From positions 5,587,351-5,651,350 of the forward strand of contig JABBOT010000004.1 of the NCBI GenBank assembly GCA_016165875.1: a stretch of 64,000 bases of DNA, in the 5' to 3' direction. The number at the start of each line of letters is the position of its first letter. The stretch's first letter is position 1. Below are positions 50,643 to 61,302 of this stretch, in pieces. Position numbers and translations under genes: made by a program. Under the pieces are notes generated by a model. It had not been told where the DNA came from. It ran no database searches and saw only the letters and a program-made list of their open reading frames with translations. Source of the stretch: Acanthopleura granulata. Its lineage: Eukaryota > Mollusca > Polyplacophora > Chitonida > Chitonidae.

Positions 50643-53299
50643 AAAGTCCTGCTAATACTGCGACACACCTTGACGTGGTCAGAAAATGCCAATTAAAATA
50701 ACAGTGCTGTTTGGCTTACAGTTGGTCAGTCGCATCCCCCAGTATCGCCTCGTTTCAGTTAAAGGTGTTGTTAACTGTCAAAACACTCGCATGCGGAGAA
50801 CAAAACAAGGTACAATTATCGATATATATATATATATTGGATAGGAAAATGTGATTTATGAAATGGCTGTAATTAAATAAACAAAAACACTGCATGCAAT
50901 ATAAAGTTAGCACATGGAAATATGTTAAGATGTAAAATGCTTTGATAAGAAGCCATACGACCATAAAACACAGAGGCGAAGTCGTATGTCGAACACTGTT
51001 TTTACCCATCTGTGTACCTAATTGCAGCCAGGCTGACAAGCTTGCGTGACAGTTAAGAAAATATGACTATAAACAGCTCTCACGACAACAATCATTCGCT
51101 ACCTGCGGTTTGATATCTTCATTGATCTACATGAAGAATTTTCCCTTGTTAAGGTATTATTCTGAGACTGACTTTAGCCTATTGTTCAGGTCACTTTTTC
51201 TAGTCAAGTAAGCATTTGTTTTGCCCTAAGTTGATGTCAGGTAGTGGCAGCTCGGTGAGTCAACAAGGCAAATGGGTGTAGAGCTGTATATATAGATATC
51301 CAGGGCTTGACAGGAGGTCGTACATAATGCCTCTATACAGGAAAATGATCTCCAACCTGTAATGCACTGACAAACCTTATCTATAAGGAACATGATAACT
51401 TTTAAAGATAGCACTTGCATAAGTCTATGATCAAAAATTTTATATCCAAATTTCATCAAGGGGAGTTTTGATTTGGCCAGCTACCTTCATATTTGAAAAG
51501 CATTTACTTTTTCAACCATATGTTAGAAATAAGAAATTATGTTTGACCTCCATATACATGCTGCTAAACACTGCCACATGTGATACAGCAATCATGGCCA
51601 TATTATTGCAAAATGATTGTGAAATATTCATGATCTGTTTTAGTTTTGATGTTATGCATATGGTTATTCGATTTAAACAGATAACGCCAGTAATAAGTTG
51701 CATTTCATAAAGGGAAAGACCCTGCAAATATTAAGTTATGGTGACTGAAAAGATCAGTAAAAACTGTATCTGAGAATACCATCATTAAACTGTTTTACAT
51801 TTTTTTCACCAAAGTAAGCGCGATCGAACGCATTGCATTGAATGGTCGATTTTACGGACCATATTTCATTATGTGGTACATCTGTGACGTCACACAGTTT
51901 GCTATGATGCTAAAGCAAAACTTTCATGTCATGTTAGCGTTTTCATACACACCCAAACGTTACAGGCGTACTCTTCACAAGAACTTTAACCACAGCTGAA
52001 CATAAAGGTGTGCAAACAGTTGTGTGATGAAACTGGTGAACCACATCATCAATATTATCCAAAAAAAAAAAACACCACGCATTCAAAATATTGACTGCGT
52101 TTGATGAAAAAATCTAAAAAACTGAGTGAAGGTATTTTCAGATATAGTATTTCATTTTCATTCACTCAACATAACTTCATTTTTGTGTGATCTTTCCCTT
52201 TAAAATGGCGTTATTCTTTTTCCAAAAGAAATGTTGGAAAAACAGCTTACTGATACAAAAACGGCCTCTACGTAAAGTTATGCTCTTATCCTTCGTCCTG
52301 CATGAACCACTCCACTATGGTGGTAGAGGTGACTGTTTCTGGGTACTACATTTCCCCATGTACAGTGCTTCTGTGTTACACAGCCTAAAGTGAGGATGCC
52401 TGTCAGGTACCTGCATGACGAAGAGTTGTGGTTTGTACTCCTCAAGATAATGGCTGAACACATATCAAATAAACAGGTGAAGATCTGTTACTGTTCTCTA
52501 CTGATTCTGGGTTGTGTTTGATTCCCTTGACATAAAATTTCACGTTCTAAATTTTAAATATAAACACCCTATTCGACTATGTTCGTCTATCCCAGACTTA
52601 AAATTTAACTCTAAAACCATATAACCTTGGTAGAGCTGATATGGCTAGTGAAGTTGTAAATTTTCAGGAACGTTTGTCAAAAGCTGGCAAAGGCTGATAT
52701 AACTACACTTAAATGGATTATTCCGGTATGTCCCTAGCTTTCTGTGATTGATATCTTTACACCTGGTTACGTAAGGTGAATCCCGTCACAAAGTCCCCTA
52801 GGCGGGGTGTAGCGAATAAAAGGGAGACATTTCAAGTCCAAAAAAAAAAAAGAGCTAAAATAATTACTGGCGAAACTTTTCATAATCGCTGTGCTTCACG
52901 TCAGAATGCCTTTTTAGCCTGGAGAATTTCTACACTAACGTAAACAGTCGCGTGGTTATGGACAATGCAAAGAACTAATAAAACACACTGGAATAATTAT
53001 TTCAACGTTCATGTATACTGAGGAATGTTTGTGGCACGTCACACAATACGGTGTCTAAAACGACAAATGTCAAGGAAGAAAACGTCGGCACGCGTCTGAC
53101 ATTATGCTAACAAGCATACTGAAGTAATAAAAACAGCGTGGTTTCATAAGAGTTGACGTAGGTTTACGCTTGAAATGCCTATGTTAATAAGAAAGTCTGA
53201 AACTATTTCATCATCTCGGGCTTTAAGTTGCTGATTCGGGAAGTAGAGTCTCACCATCGTTCATCGGTGAGGTTACCTGATCAAAGGAAACTTCAACTA
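50643..53299. other. No gene supported
   Basis: A (TA)n run and short poly-A stretches (for example near 52061 and 52840) occur in otherwise featureless AT-rich DNA. Confidence 0.55.
50820..50838 (+). repeat. (TA)n microsatellite
   Basis: A cgatatatatatatatattg run. Confidence 0.85.
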
Positions 53300-53422
53300 C
53301 TTGGACTGTGGCTTTAAGCCCGGTGGTTACCTCTAGATTCTGTCCGGTTTCCTCTAAACCTGTTATCAGAGTATGTATTCTCCAAATTGTTCTCTTCATG
53401 TATCTAAGTTAAAATAAACAAA
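53300..53422 (+). mobile_element. Possible SINE 3' remnant
   Basis: A tgtccggtttcctctaaacc segment, a cttcatgtatctaagttaaa segment and an aataaacaaatcc end are in the order of the SINE 3' half but strongly diverged. Weak call. Confidence 0.35.
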
Positions 53423-53599
53423 TCCAGGTTAAGTTTTATCACGTGATACTACTTTGCATAATCGCCATATTAACTGCAGATACTTTAACAGTATAGTATA
53501 TTAAGTGTAATTTAAACCAGCCTACGAAGATATACTCTCACGCCACCCTCAAAAGAAACGCATAGATCGTATGGTCCAATTACCAGGTGCTTAATTCAT

Positions 53600-53835
53600 A
53601 TATTTATTTGATTGGTATTTTGCGACTTTCTGATGGACATTTCACCTATACGACGGCGGCCAGCATTTTGCTGAGAGGAAACCGGGTACAGCCAGCGAGA
53701 AACCCTCCACAGGTTGCTGGCAGATCTCCCCACATTATACTGAAGAGGAAACCAGAATGGGCTGGACTTGAATTCACAGCGATCGCGTTGGTGAGAGGCA
53801 CCTGGGTTATTACGCTGCGCTATCGAGCTACCACG
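53600..53835 (-). mobile_element. SINE copy, same family, diverged
   Basis: The plus strand holds a tail complement (tatttatttgattggtattt), then ttcacctatacgacggcggc, gagaggaaaccgggtacagc, a ggttgctggcagatctcccc segment and cttgaattcacagcgatcgc. The element is nearly full length but lacks a clean tRNA head. Confidence 0.83.
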
Positions 53836-53939
53836 GTGGTATTTCGGTGTTTATTCTTGTGTCTGGTGTGATTCCATCGACGGTGCTGTGACAAACAAAA
53901 GAATCATTTGAACGTTGTTTTCCTCAATCTTTTCATCTC

Positions 53940-54145
53940 AATTCATTTATTTGATTTTTGCCTATTGTCATCAAACTAAAGAATATTCTCTCACAGAATA
54001 GCGGTCAGATTTATGGGTCCAGGGAAATACGGTTCCCTGGGTAAAGAACCGACCTTTGTCCATACCCGTGATTCAGTCTGCACCTCCTGTGTCTTAGAGG
54101 TTGGAGTAGAAATGCCTTAACTACTCAGCCACGACTCTCACCCCA
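53940..54145 (-). mobile_element. tRNA-like headed SINE, diverged
   Basis: The minus strand begins gagagtcgtggctgagtagt, taaggc (a Leu/Ser-tRNA-like A box) and ends with agagaatattctttagtttg and a caaaaatcaaataaatgaat tail. The internal body does not match the main family. Confidence 0.55.
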
Positions 54146-55071
54146 CGAAACATAGGTCAATGCATCGATATTATATTGATATGGATGGTAGACCAAAGGC
54201 TTATATGGGGTTCACAGAGAAAACAACGGCTTACACTGACAAATACATTGATTAATTGCGATTCTAGCCTCCCAATTATAACTTGGGGACTAGCTGCTAA
54301 ATACCGTGACATACCAAAGTGTTTGCAATTGTTCTCTGCTGAAGCCGACATTTTATCCCTCTCCATGAAGTGAATTCAATTACGTTCGTAATCACTTCTG
54401 AGGCGGTCTGTCTTATGAAGCTTTCAACTCGTCACGCTTACTCAATAATTACAAAGTCGCCGTTAAAAATTTAGAGAACTTAAACGAAGGAACCCGTCTG
54501 TCATCAGCTTGATTGATGTTTTTGTTTTGTCATCAGCAAAACCTCTAAACGAGCTTATCCGTAATCAGTTTATCAGCGTTATGAGTTCACAATCTTCTTT
54601 TGAACCAGGCTGTGGAAACTAGGCACGAAAAAGTTTGAAGTACTCCAGAACTGGATGGTCATCGTAAACACATGCCACTTTGTTTAGCAAAAGTGTAATA
54701 AAATGCATCTTAACTGTAGCTATTTTCTAGTAACATATGTCAGATTGTCTCAAAATTTCTTTCATGAGCTTTCTGTGTTTTCGTGTTTTCTACTAAAGAC
54801 AGTGTGTAATCGCTATGAATGAAATGCATTAATTGCATTAAATGATTTTATTGTTGTGAATGTCATTTTTTATATGTCCATTTAAACTCTTTGCCATTCC
54901 CAAGATTTTACGGGAACCTTTTGTATTTTTTGGTTTGAGGTATATAGATTTTTACTTGGTCTTGTTTAACCTGGATCGAAATCAACACGACATCACAACC
55001 CGACAACATGCTCAAGAACATCTCGCAAAACAGTATTTGTTGCTTTTTCTGATTTTCTATTAGCCATAAAG

Positions 55072-55133
55072 AAATCAATCAACAATCCTTCCCGTTCAGA
55101 TTAAATCAATCAACAATCCTTCCCGTTCAGTTT
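55072..55133 (+). repeat. 31-bp direct tandem duplication
   Basis: aatcaatcaacaatccttcc, cgttcag occurs twice in a row with a 31-bp period and one or two differences. Confidence 0.9.
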
Positions 55134-57355
55134 AATGCATGCTCAGTTTTGACAGTTTAGGTCATTTAACCTACTGACTTGCCGACAGATTATAATCTTC
55201 AGTTTCTGAGTCCTCTCATCACAGCTTCTGGTCTGATACAGGCCCGACAGGCCAGCGTGGAACAGACTTATGCAGTTGTTACAGTTTGAAGGTTCGCCGA
55301 AAGTAGCCTGATAAGACATTATTTAGCATTCTAGTCATACGTTTGTCATTAAAGTCCATTGATTCTGGAATTCATCGGCACGATTGTATATGTCACAATG
55401 CAAGACACATTATAACATAATTTTTGTTTGTAAGAACAAGCATGCGGGAACTAATGGACCCACAAGTACTATTTTTATATAAGCTGATCTCTGTGGTGTA
55501 GTGCGTGAACAAATTATGCAAATAAAGCAGTTCCCTCTTAGAGGCGGGATATGTCTGATAGACTGTCGCAAAGATGTTACGCCTGCATCATCTGACAGAT
55601 CAGTTTAAATGAGTAAGGAGCGAGTATTTCATATGAGGAGACTCATACATTATTATACTGTACATTTTGATAAATTGGGAATAACGCAAGCCTAATTCTT
55701 CAATATACGTTGTTCGGCTGTAGTGTTATAAAACCGAGCGACCCAGAAGTGAATACACCGTTCTAGTGTAAAGTAACTCTGTGGTAAATGTTCCTACAGA
55801 GACTGCCATTTACTCACGAAAGGCTTGTGTAAAAAATTGGCATAATTGCGGAAGAACATTAGCCATGCATCTAATAGAATGCATATCTCAAAGCCGGTGA
55901 TTGGGGTGGGGCGCTCACTGGGCGGTGGCTCACCGTTTAAAAGAAAGCTTAGGGATAGAAAATGTGTTGGTAGCTTGTTATTAGCGTGTTTTTGCAGTAC
56001 AGGCCTTTTGATAACTCCTCCTTCGCCCCTAGGTGGGGGGTTACCATGTGGAGTGATTGAATGAAAGTTCTCTCACCTCAGCCCGGAAAGTAGCTCTAAC
56101 CCGATCACGTGAAAGTGCAAACCACTATGAGAACAATAGCTGCCCCCCTGAGGACGGCAGTTCCCACCCTCGCGGAAAAGAGGGTTGTCAGATTGAACCA
56201 ATATCTTTTGTTTGCTTGCATAATACTTCGCGGTACCCACTTCAGGAATGGGCTTGGCCCAGTCTACCGTGACACTGTGGATTTGACCATCGCCCAGGCT
56301 AGCTTCCTCGTATCCTATTCCCAAGCGACATGCTCTTGAAGCTGTGAAAACCCTGGAATATTTTCGATGACAAAAACACTGTGGCCTACACTGAGCATAC
56401 TCAACAGACTATCGGATTGTCCGAAAAATTGCCGGCTTGCTTCCCGACAAATCAAGCCATTTTCACTTATGTGGTTTGGAATTTTGGTCAACTAGTGTGC
56501 ACAGGTGACAACTTCGCCTGCTTCCAGGAGTATGAGTAGGTCTCACTGTCGCCATCCATCAGTAACAGTGGTCGGCAGTATCGCGTGCATGTATCGCTCC
56601 AGATCTTGCAAGATTTGATTTATTACGCAACTATTTGACTCTGGCTGCATAATATTTCATTTCATTCCTTGCTCAAGGATATCCAGTCTTCCTGATTAGA
56701 AGACAGGTATGTATACAGAAACACCACCTACATTGATCACGGAAACTGGGAAGTAAATCCCTTACTCTAATGCACCAATGAGGAAATTCTGCTATTCTCT
56801 GTTTGGTTTGATGTTGGTATTATGTCCTTAAAGTTGTAAAATAATGGCAAAATATAACTAAATTTTAATTTCCACCAGACTGTAATTTTGGTATGTACTG
56901 ATACGTGTATTTAAGTGAATGTTTTTAAACGATTCAAAACCCCTCTTAGAGGCATTCACAGTAACTGGATGTTTATGGTCATGCCGGGATTGGTTTCATT
57001 TATTAACATAGAGCTAACTCATCTCCAAGTATTGGGCATTTGTTCCCGTGTATAATATCCCCAGTATATACATATACTATATTTGTGGTGTAATCGAGGG
57101 TCCTAAATTAATGGGAAGTAATGCAGCCATGAAACAGGTAAGAAATTGGGTGTGTTGTATTGGTATTTTGCCCACATGATATCGATGTATAGGGATAAGC
57201 CCAACAATAATTTATAATTCTGACATTTGAAATAGGAGCTGATAATTTCTAATTGTCTGCGAGCGGACCAATGGAAGATGGATTCATGCTCCTACAAAAT
57301 TCAAAACAGTTAACATGAGGAAATATTACCATCTATATACTTAGCAAATACTGGG

Positions 57356-57387
57356 ACTAATATAACAAATATATCTGTTATATTAGT
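57356..57387. repeat. Perfect short hairpin
   Basis: actaatataac and gttatattagt are 11-bp perfect inverted arms separated by a 10-bp AT-rich loop. Confidence 0.75.
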
Positions 57388-57814
57388 TCCAGGTAAATAT
57401 GACGATAATGCGATTGTGCGGATGATACACATATTCAACAGTATTGCTGTCAAAATATATTAAAAACAAATTACAGATTTCTTCATATTGTTGCTTAGTG
57501 GAAAAATACAAGGAAGATTAGTTTTTCAACCACCCAGTGTTTTGTACATACATATACGTGAACCCAACATATGGAACGAAAAGACTGTAGCACGCTGAAG
57601 TCCATAAATGAATAAATACCATAAATGAATAACATAGATGTTATCCAAAAGTCCACATAGTGACGGTTAAAGTATTTTTAAACACTGTTTTCGGTATAGA
57701 CTTTCTGACACAGCGAGCGTGTCCTGTTCGGGGTTGTAATGTTTAGGGTAGTGTGCTGGTCACGAGATAAATAATTTGCCATCAGTTCTTTGGAGAATCT
57801 TCCTTTCAGATTAA

Positions 57815-58020
57815 ATGTATTGGAACAACCTTTGTGTCTGTTCGTCATAATTGAAATGTGTTGACATTTTCTCTTAGCATGAATCCGCCCTAATTTTTTA
57901 TTTTACATACTTTCTTAGTTCTTTGGTGCTTTGTGTTATTTTTCGTTGTGGAAACTGATCTTGCGATTTTTGACCCGGAACGCTTCGTTTGGCTGGTAGA
58001 ATGTCAGTTTCGACGCCTAC
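57815..58020 (+). repeat. Dispersed repeat R2 copy
   Basis: The run tttgtgtctgttcgtcataa, catgaatccgccctaatttt, tttcttagttctttggtgct, ttgtgttatt and gaatgtcagtttcgacgcc matches the 9.3 kb copy along about 200 bp. Confidence 0.7.
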
Positions 58021-58863
58021 TTTCACATGAGTATCTGAGAACGGCAAACAATGGCAGCACCCTAGTCAACTTACCACTATTGCATTCAGGGCATATGAGC
58101 TCCCGAACCTATCCTATGGTGCACCACTACCACTTCCGACTCCACCCTCGCCACTGTCCTAATCGCCCATGCGTGTCACTGCATGTCACCGATTGTTACT
58201 CCTTGTAATTAGCTACGTCTGATAATGACCGGTTCGGTGGCATCGATGTAGAAGTATGTCATAGCTGATACACTATTAGCATCAAATATGTCAATTTCAT
58301 CTTTTCGCCATACCATGTCTGATCAACTGCAACAGACAATTTCACTATTAAAATGAACATAATGAAAACAAATGGTTTTACTCCCCATCCCAACCCAGCA
58401 TGTAATGCGGGCGATATAGCGATCAAGTTATCTGTTCATGCGGCTGTTCGTCCGTCCACCTTGCATTATCTTGCCCACGCATGTCCTACAGTTTCAATAA
58501 GAACTTCATGAAACTTTGTAACATGACAGAGACCATGTGAGGATGGGCATGAGCTGTTTGGGTTGAACCACATCGATTGCCATGGTTAGTACCCGTTTAA
58601 CGTAGAGAGAGGACTTACAAGTATAGTTGCCTGGCTTGTTGATTTGCTTACTGGTCGCTCAATGCTTATATGTAGCTTGTCCATTTCCACTTCATGATCC
58701 TTGCTGCCTTGTTTTTACATGTAAACCATGTGCACTGGGATAACTCAGATTTACTGACATCTCATATTTTCGCTAGTAGCTCATCAACATGCTTAGTGGA
58801 GGGTAAAATCTAGACAAAGTCTACCGCTACGAAAAGCCCAAAATGCATGGTGCGCGCAACTGA

Positions 58864-58871
58864 TGACGTCA
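58864..58871. promoter_or_regulatory. CRE-like palindrome TGACGTCA
   Basis: A perfect 8-bp cyclic-AMP response element lies about 1.1 kb upstream of the acidic exon, next to a short CG-containing patch (gtgcgcgcaac). It could belong to that gene's promoter, but another perfect copy occurs in the window at 20831-20838, so chance is possible. Confidence 0.25.
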
Positions 58872-59958
58872 TTATGTAGTCAGTCTGTTTAGTATCGCTG
58901 TCTTCTGATGGCTCTTGAGTGGAATGAAGTAGGTATTGAAACGGGCCTATAAGCATCCATATCTCTTTCAATAAAACGATTCAAATGACTAATTGTAGCA
59001 ATCTATAATATAGACAAAGCAGAAGTCATATAGGTAAATCTTGTTTCCTTATATACATGTCACCCATTATAAACTCACTCCAGTGCATTCTTGTGCGTAT
59101 TTGGTGTGAATTTTTCAATCTTGAACTAGACATCATTTACAAATTCTTGTTGTGCTTCAGTACTTCTAGTTTATGACGGACCCTTACATATTTAATCAAC
59201 TCTCAACCTGGCAAACAATGTGCTGACAACATATATTCCATCAACCTATATGTAACATTTCTACAAATCTTTCTTTCAGACGTAACTTCCGATTCAAACA
59301 TTTTTTATTTCATGTTTGGTGAATGTTTTTGGAGTTTGGCATTTTCGTTCAAGGTTGCGCGCGGTGTGTATAACTCGCCTTTTTTGTATTGTAATTTCAT
59401 TTACGTGTGTAATTTACCATAACTTTTATTCGGTCAGTGGGTAGTTTTGTCAGGCATTATTTTAGAATTTATACATTACTGTCATCAAAGGGAAGGAAAA
59501 CGCTTGGCTTGTTCTTAATAAAGATGTATTCAGCAGGGTTTAATAGGGTTGTACGTTACTCTTTAGTAATTACAGATTATGGGTTTAGATGTTATCTATG
59601 GTTTTGTCAATGAGGTAAACTCTTACACTGGCCATAAAAACAACAGTGAAAACATATGACCATTCAGAGACACTTTCTTTATCACAGAAGATGATCTACC
59701 TGCTAGGTTTTAACAAAGAAACTCGAAGATGTATAAGTGTTTTTTATGTTGACGTAATATGCTTTCAGTTATCATTCACCGCATTCATGCACCGTTTGAG
59801 TGTTTTTTGTGCAGAAATTATTTCTCATCTGACTTTTTTTAGACTAGATGACAGGTAGACAAGCAATCGCCGTAAGTTTTTGTAAAGTTTGCTTTTTTCT
59901 ATTATTTTTTGTGTAATTTGTTCAATGTCAACATTCGCTTTTTTGTTTTACATTGCAG

Positions 59959-60103
59959 TCTATGACATTATGAAGGGGCTGTTGGAATGCGATCTGATGG
60001 ACAGTCTTTCTATTCCAACTCCACCCGATTCGGAAATTGACAATATGGAGCTTGACGATATGGAACTGGTCGACAAAGACCCAGTGCTATCATCAGTAGT
60101 CAT
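59959..60103 (+). CDS. Internal exon of an unidentified acidic protein
   Basis: The exon is bounded by a strong acceptor (ttttgttttacattgcag) and a consensus donor (CAT/GTAAGT). It reads two bases, then 47 codons, then two bases, with no stop. The peptide includes MKGLLECDLMDSLSIPTPP, then DSEIDNMELDDMELVDKD. It is markedly acidic (about 14 Asp/Glu in 47), with a Pro-Thr-Pro-Pro turn and spaced hydrophobics, compatible with an acidic transactivation-type or linker segment; that is inference. I do not recognise the family. The preceding exon must end with one extra base. An ATG inside the exon (59970) could in principle be the start, though an out-of-frame ATG precedes it by seven bases. Confidence 0.62.
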
Positions 60104-61232
60104 GTAAGTAACATTATATTTCACATTTGTAAATAATTATGCAGGATACTGCTGTGTATGTATATTTGACCTCAGTGTTTTATTGCAGCCATAGTGTAAC
60201 ATTTTTACAGTGTAATACTATGAAATACAATAGAACCACAGATCTATACATAAAGGATGAGTTTGACGAAATATGTGGACATTGGCTTTTAAATTTGGGT
60301 ATGAAGAGTCCTTGCTAAGGCCTTATATTTTGGGTGAAATATAAGGGCATAATATCAGCGTTTACAATTGTGATTGTCTCTACCACGATCTGAACAATGT
60401 GAACATTTTTGTGAATATTTTCAAGTTTTCTAAAGATGTGTCGTATGTTATCTTGTCCTAACACTGCATGAAATGAGTGTAATTGTATATTTTCTTTAAT
60501 TCTGCCCTTCCAGTCAAACAGGTGCAACTTATACTTTTAGATGTATAACCTGAGTTTTATTTTTATTTCTCAACGTAAATATTATTTTTATTACCAGCTG
60601 CAGTGCTAAAAATATGGCAAATATAAGCTGCTATGTACCGTGTTTGTACTAATAACTAATGTCGTCACCCATTAGTTATTGGCTAATATCTTTACCAGAT
60701 GCCTTCACTTGTCTCTATTCAGTTATTTAATGTTGTAAATAACAATTTGCACATTTTCACTAACAAATAGTTGGATTAACACGTATGGCATAAACAATTT
60801 CTATCTAAAAAGAAAGCTTGGTCATATTTGGGTGCATTTTGCTCCAAAGAAAATTTGCGCTACTCTTTCAGAAAGAATTTTTATGCATGATTTTACAGAT
60901 CTGATGAAAAAATAAAACCAGATTAACTGTCAGTTTGGTACTTGACAGAATGGTACTAGATGAAGTTAGCAGGCGACAGGCGATATCTTTGATATAGCAA
61001 GTTGTCGAACTATTAGATGCCGTAAACTGTGAATAAAGTAGATGGTTGGCGAAAGAAGAACTTATCTCAAGGTATGGACGAGGTTTTCTATGTAAACGGC
61101 ATGCCTTGTTTTGACACTTGTAACAGACGTGACAGGTGTGAAAACTTACCACCGGGAAAGCGGAAAAAGGATAGTTGCCTACGTCACATTAAGTCTTGAC
61201 AGTTTTAAATTTGATTTTTTTTAAATCAACAG

Positions 61233-61302
61233 AAATGGTATGTCCGAAGTCGCCAGTCAACTCTGTTCGGTGCCAAAAATGTCCATGTTTATCTGTGCAT
61301 AA
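61233..61302 (+). CDS. Weak candidate terminal exon for the acidic-protein gene
   Basis: After a pyrimidine-rich tract and acceptor (tttttttaaatcaacag), one base completes an Ile codon in phase with the 60103 donor. The frame then reads NGMSEVASQLCSVPKMSMF, ICA and stops (TAA at 61300-61302). Phase fit alone is expected by chance one time in three, and no homology is recognised. Confidence 0.2.

Larger units (their letters stand above)
54146..57814. other. No gene supported; GC-richer patch at 55.9-56.3 kb
   Basis: Between about 55900 and 56340 the sequence is less AT-rich, and a minus-strand frame stays open for 84 codons (56324-56073) with the piece IHSVTVDWAKPIP, faintly like the end of an RNA-recognition motif. 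It has no ATG at its upstream end and no convincing splice sites, so it is not called. Otherwise only the 31-bp duplication and the 57.4 kb hairpin are notable. Confidence 0.45.

Noticed and set aside
56640..56705. Possible exon ending at AGACAG/GTATGT
   Set aside because: The only open frame begins just after a stop and no acceptor lies within it.
57080..57145. Possible mini-exon GPKLMGSNAAMKQ before a CAG/GTAAGA donor
   Set aside because: The donor is good, but the acceptor (aatcgag) lacks a pyrimidine tract and the peptide is too short to identify.
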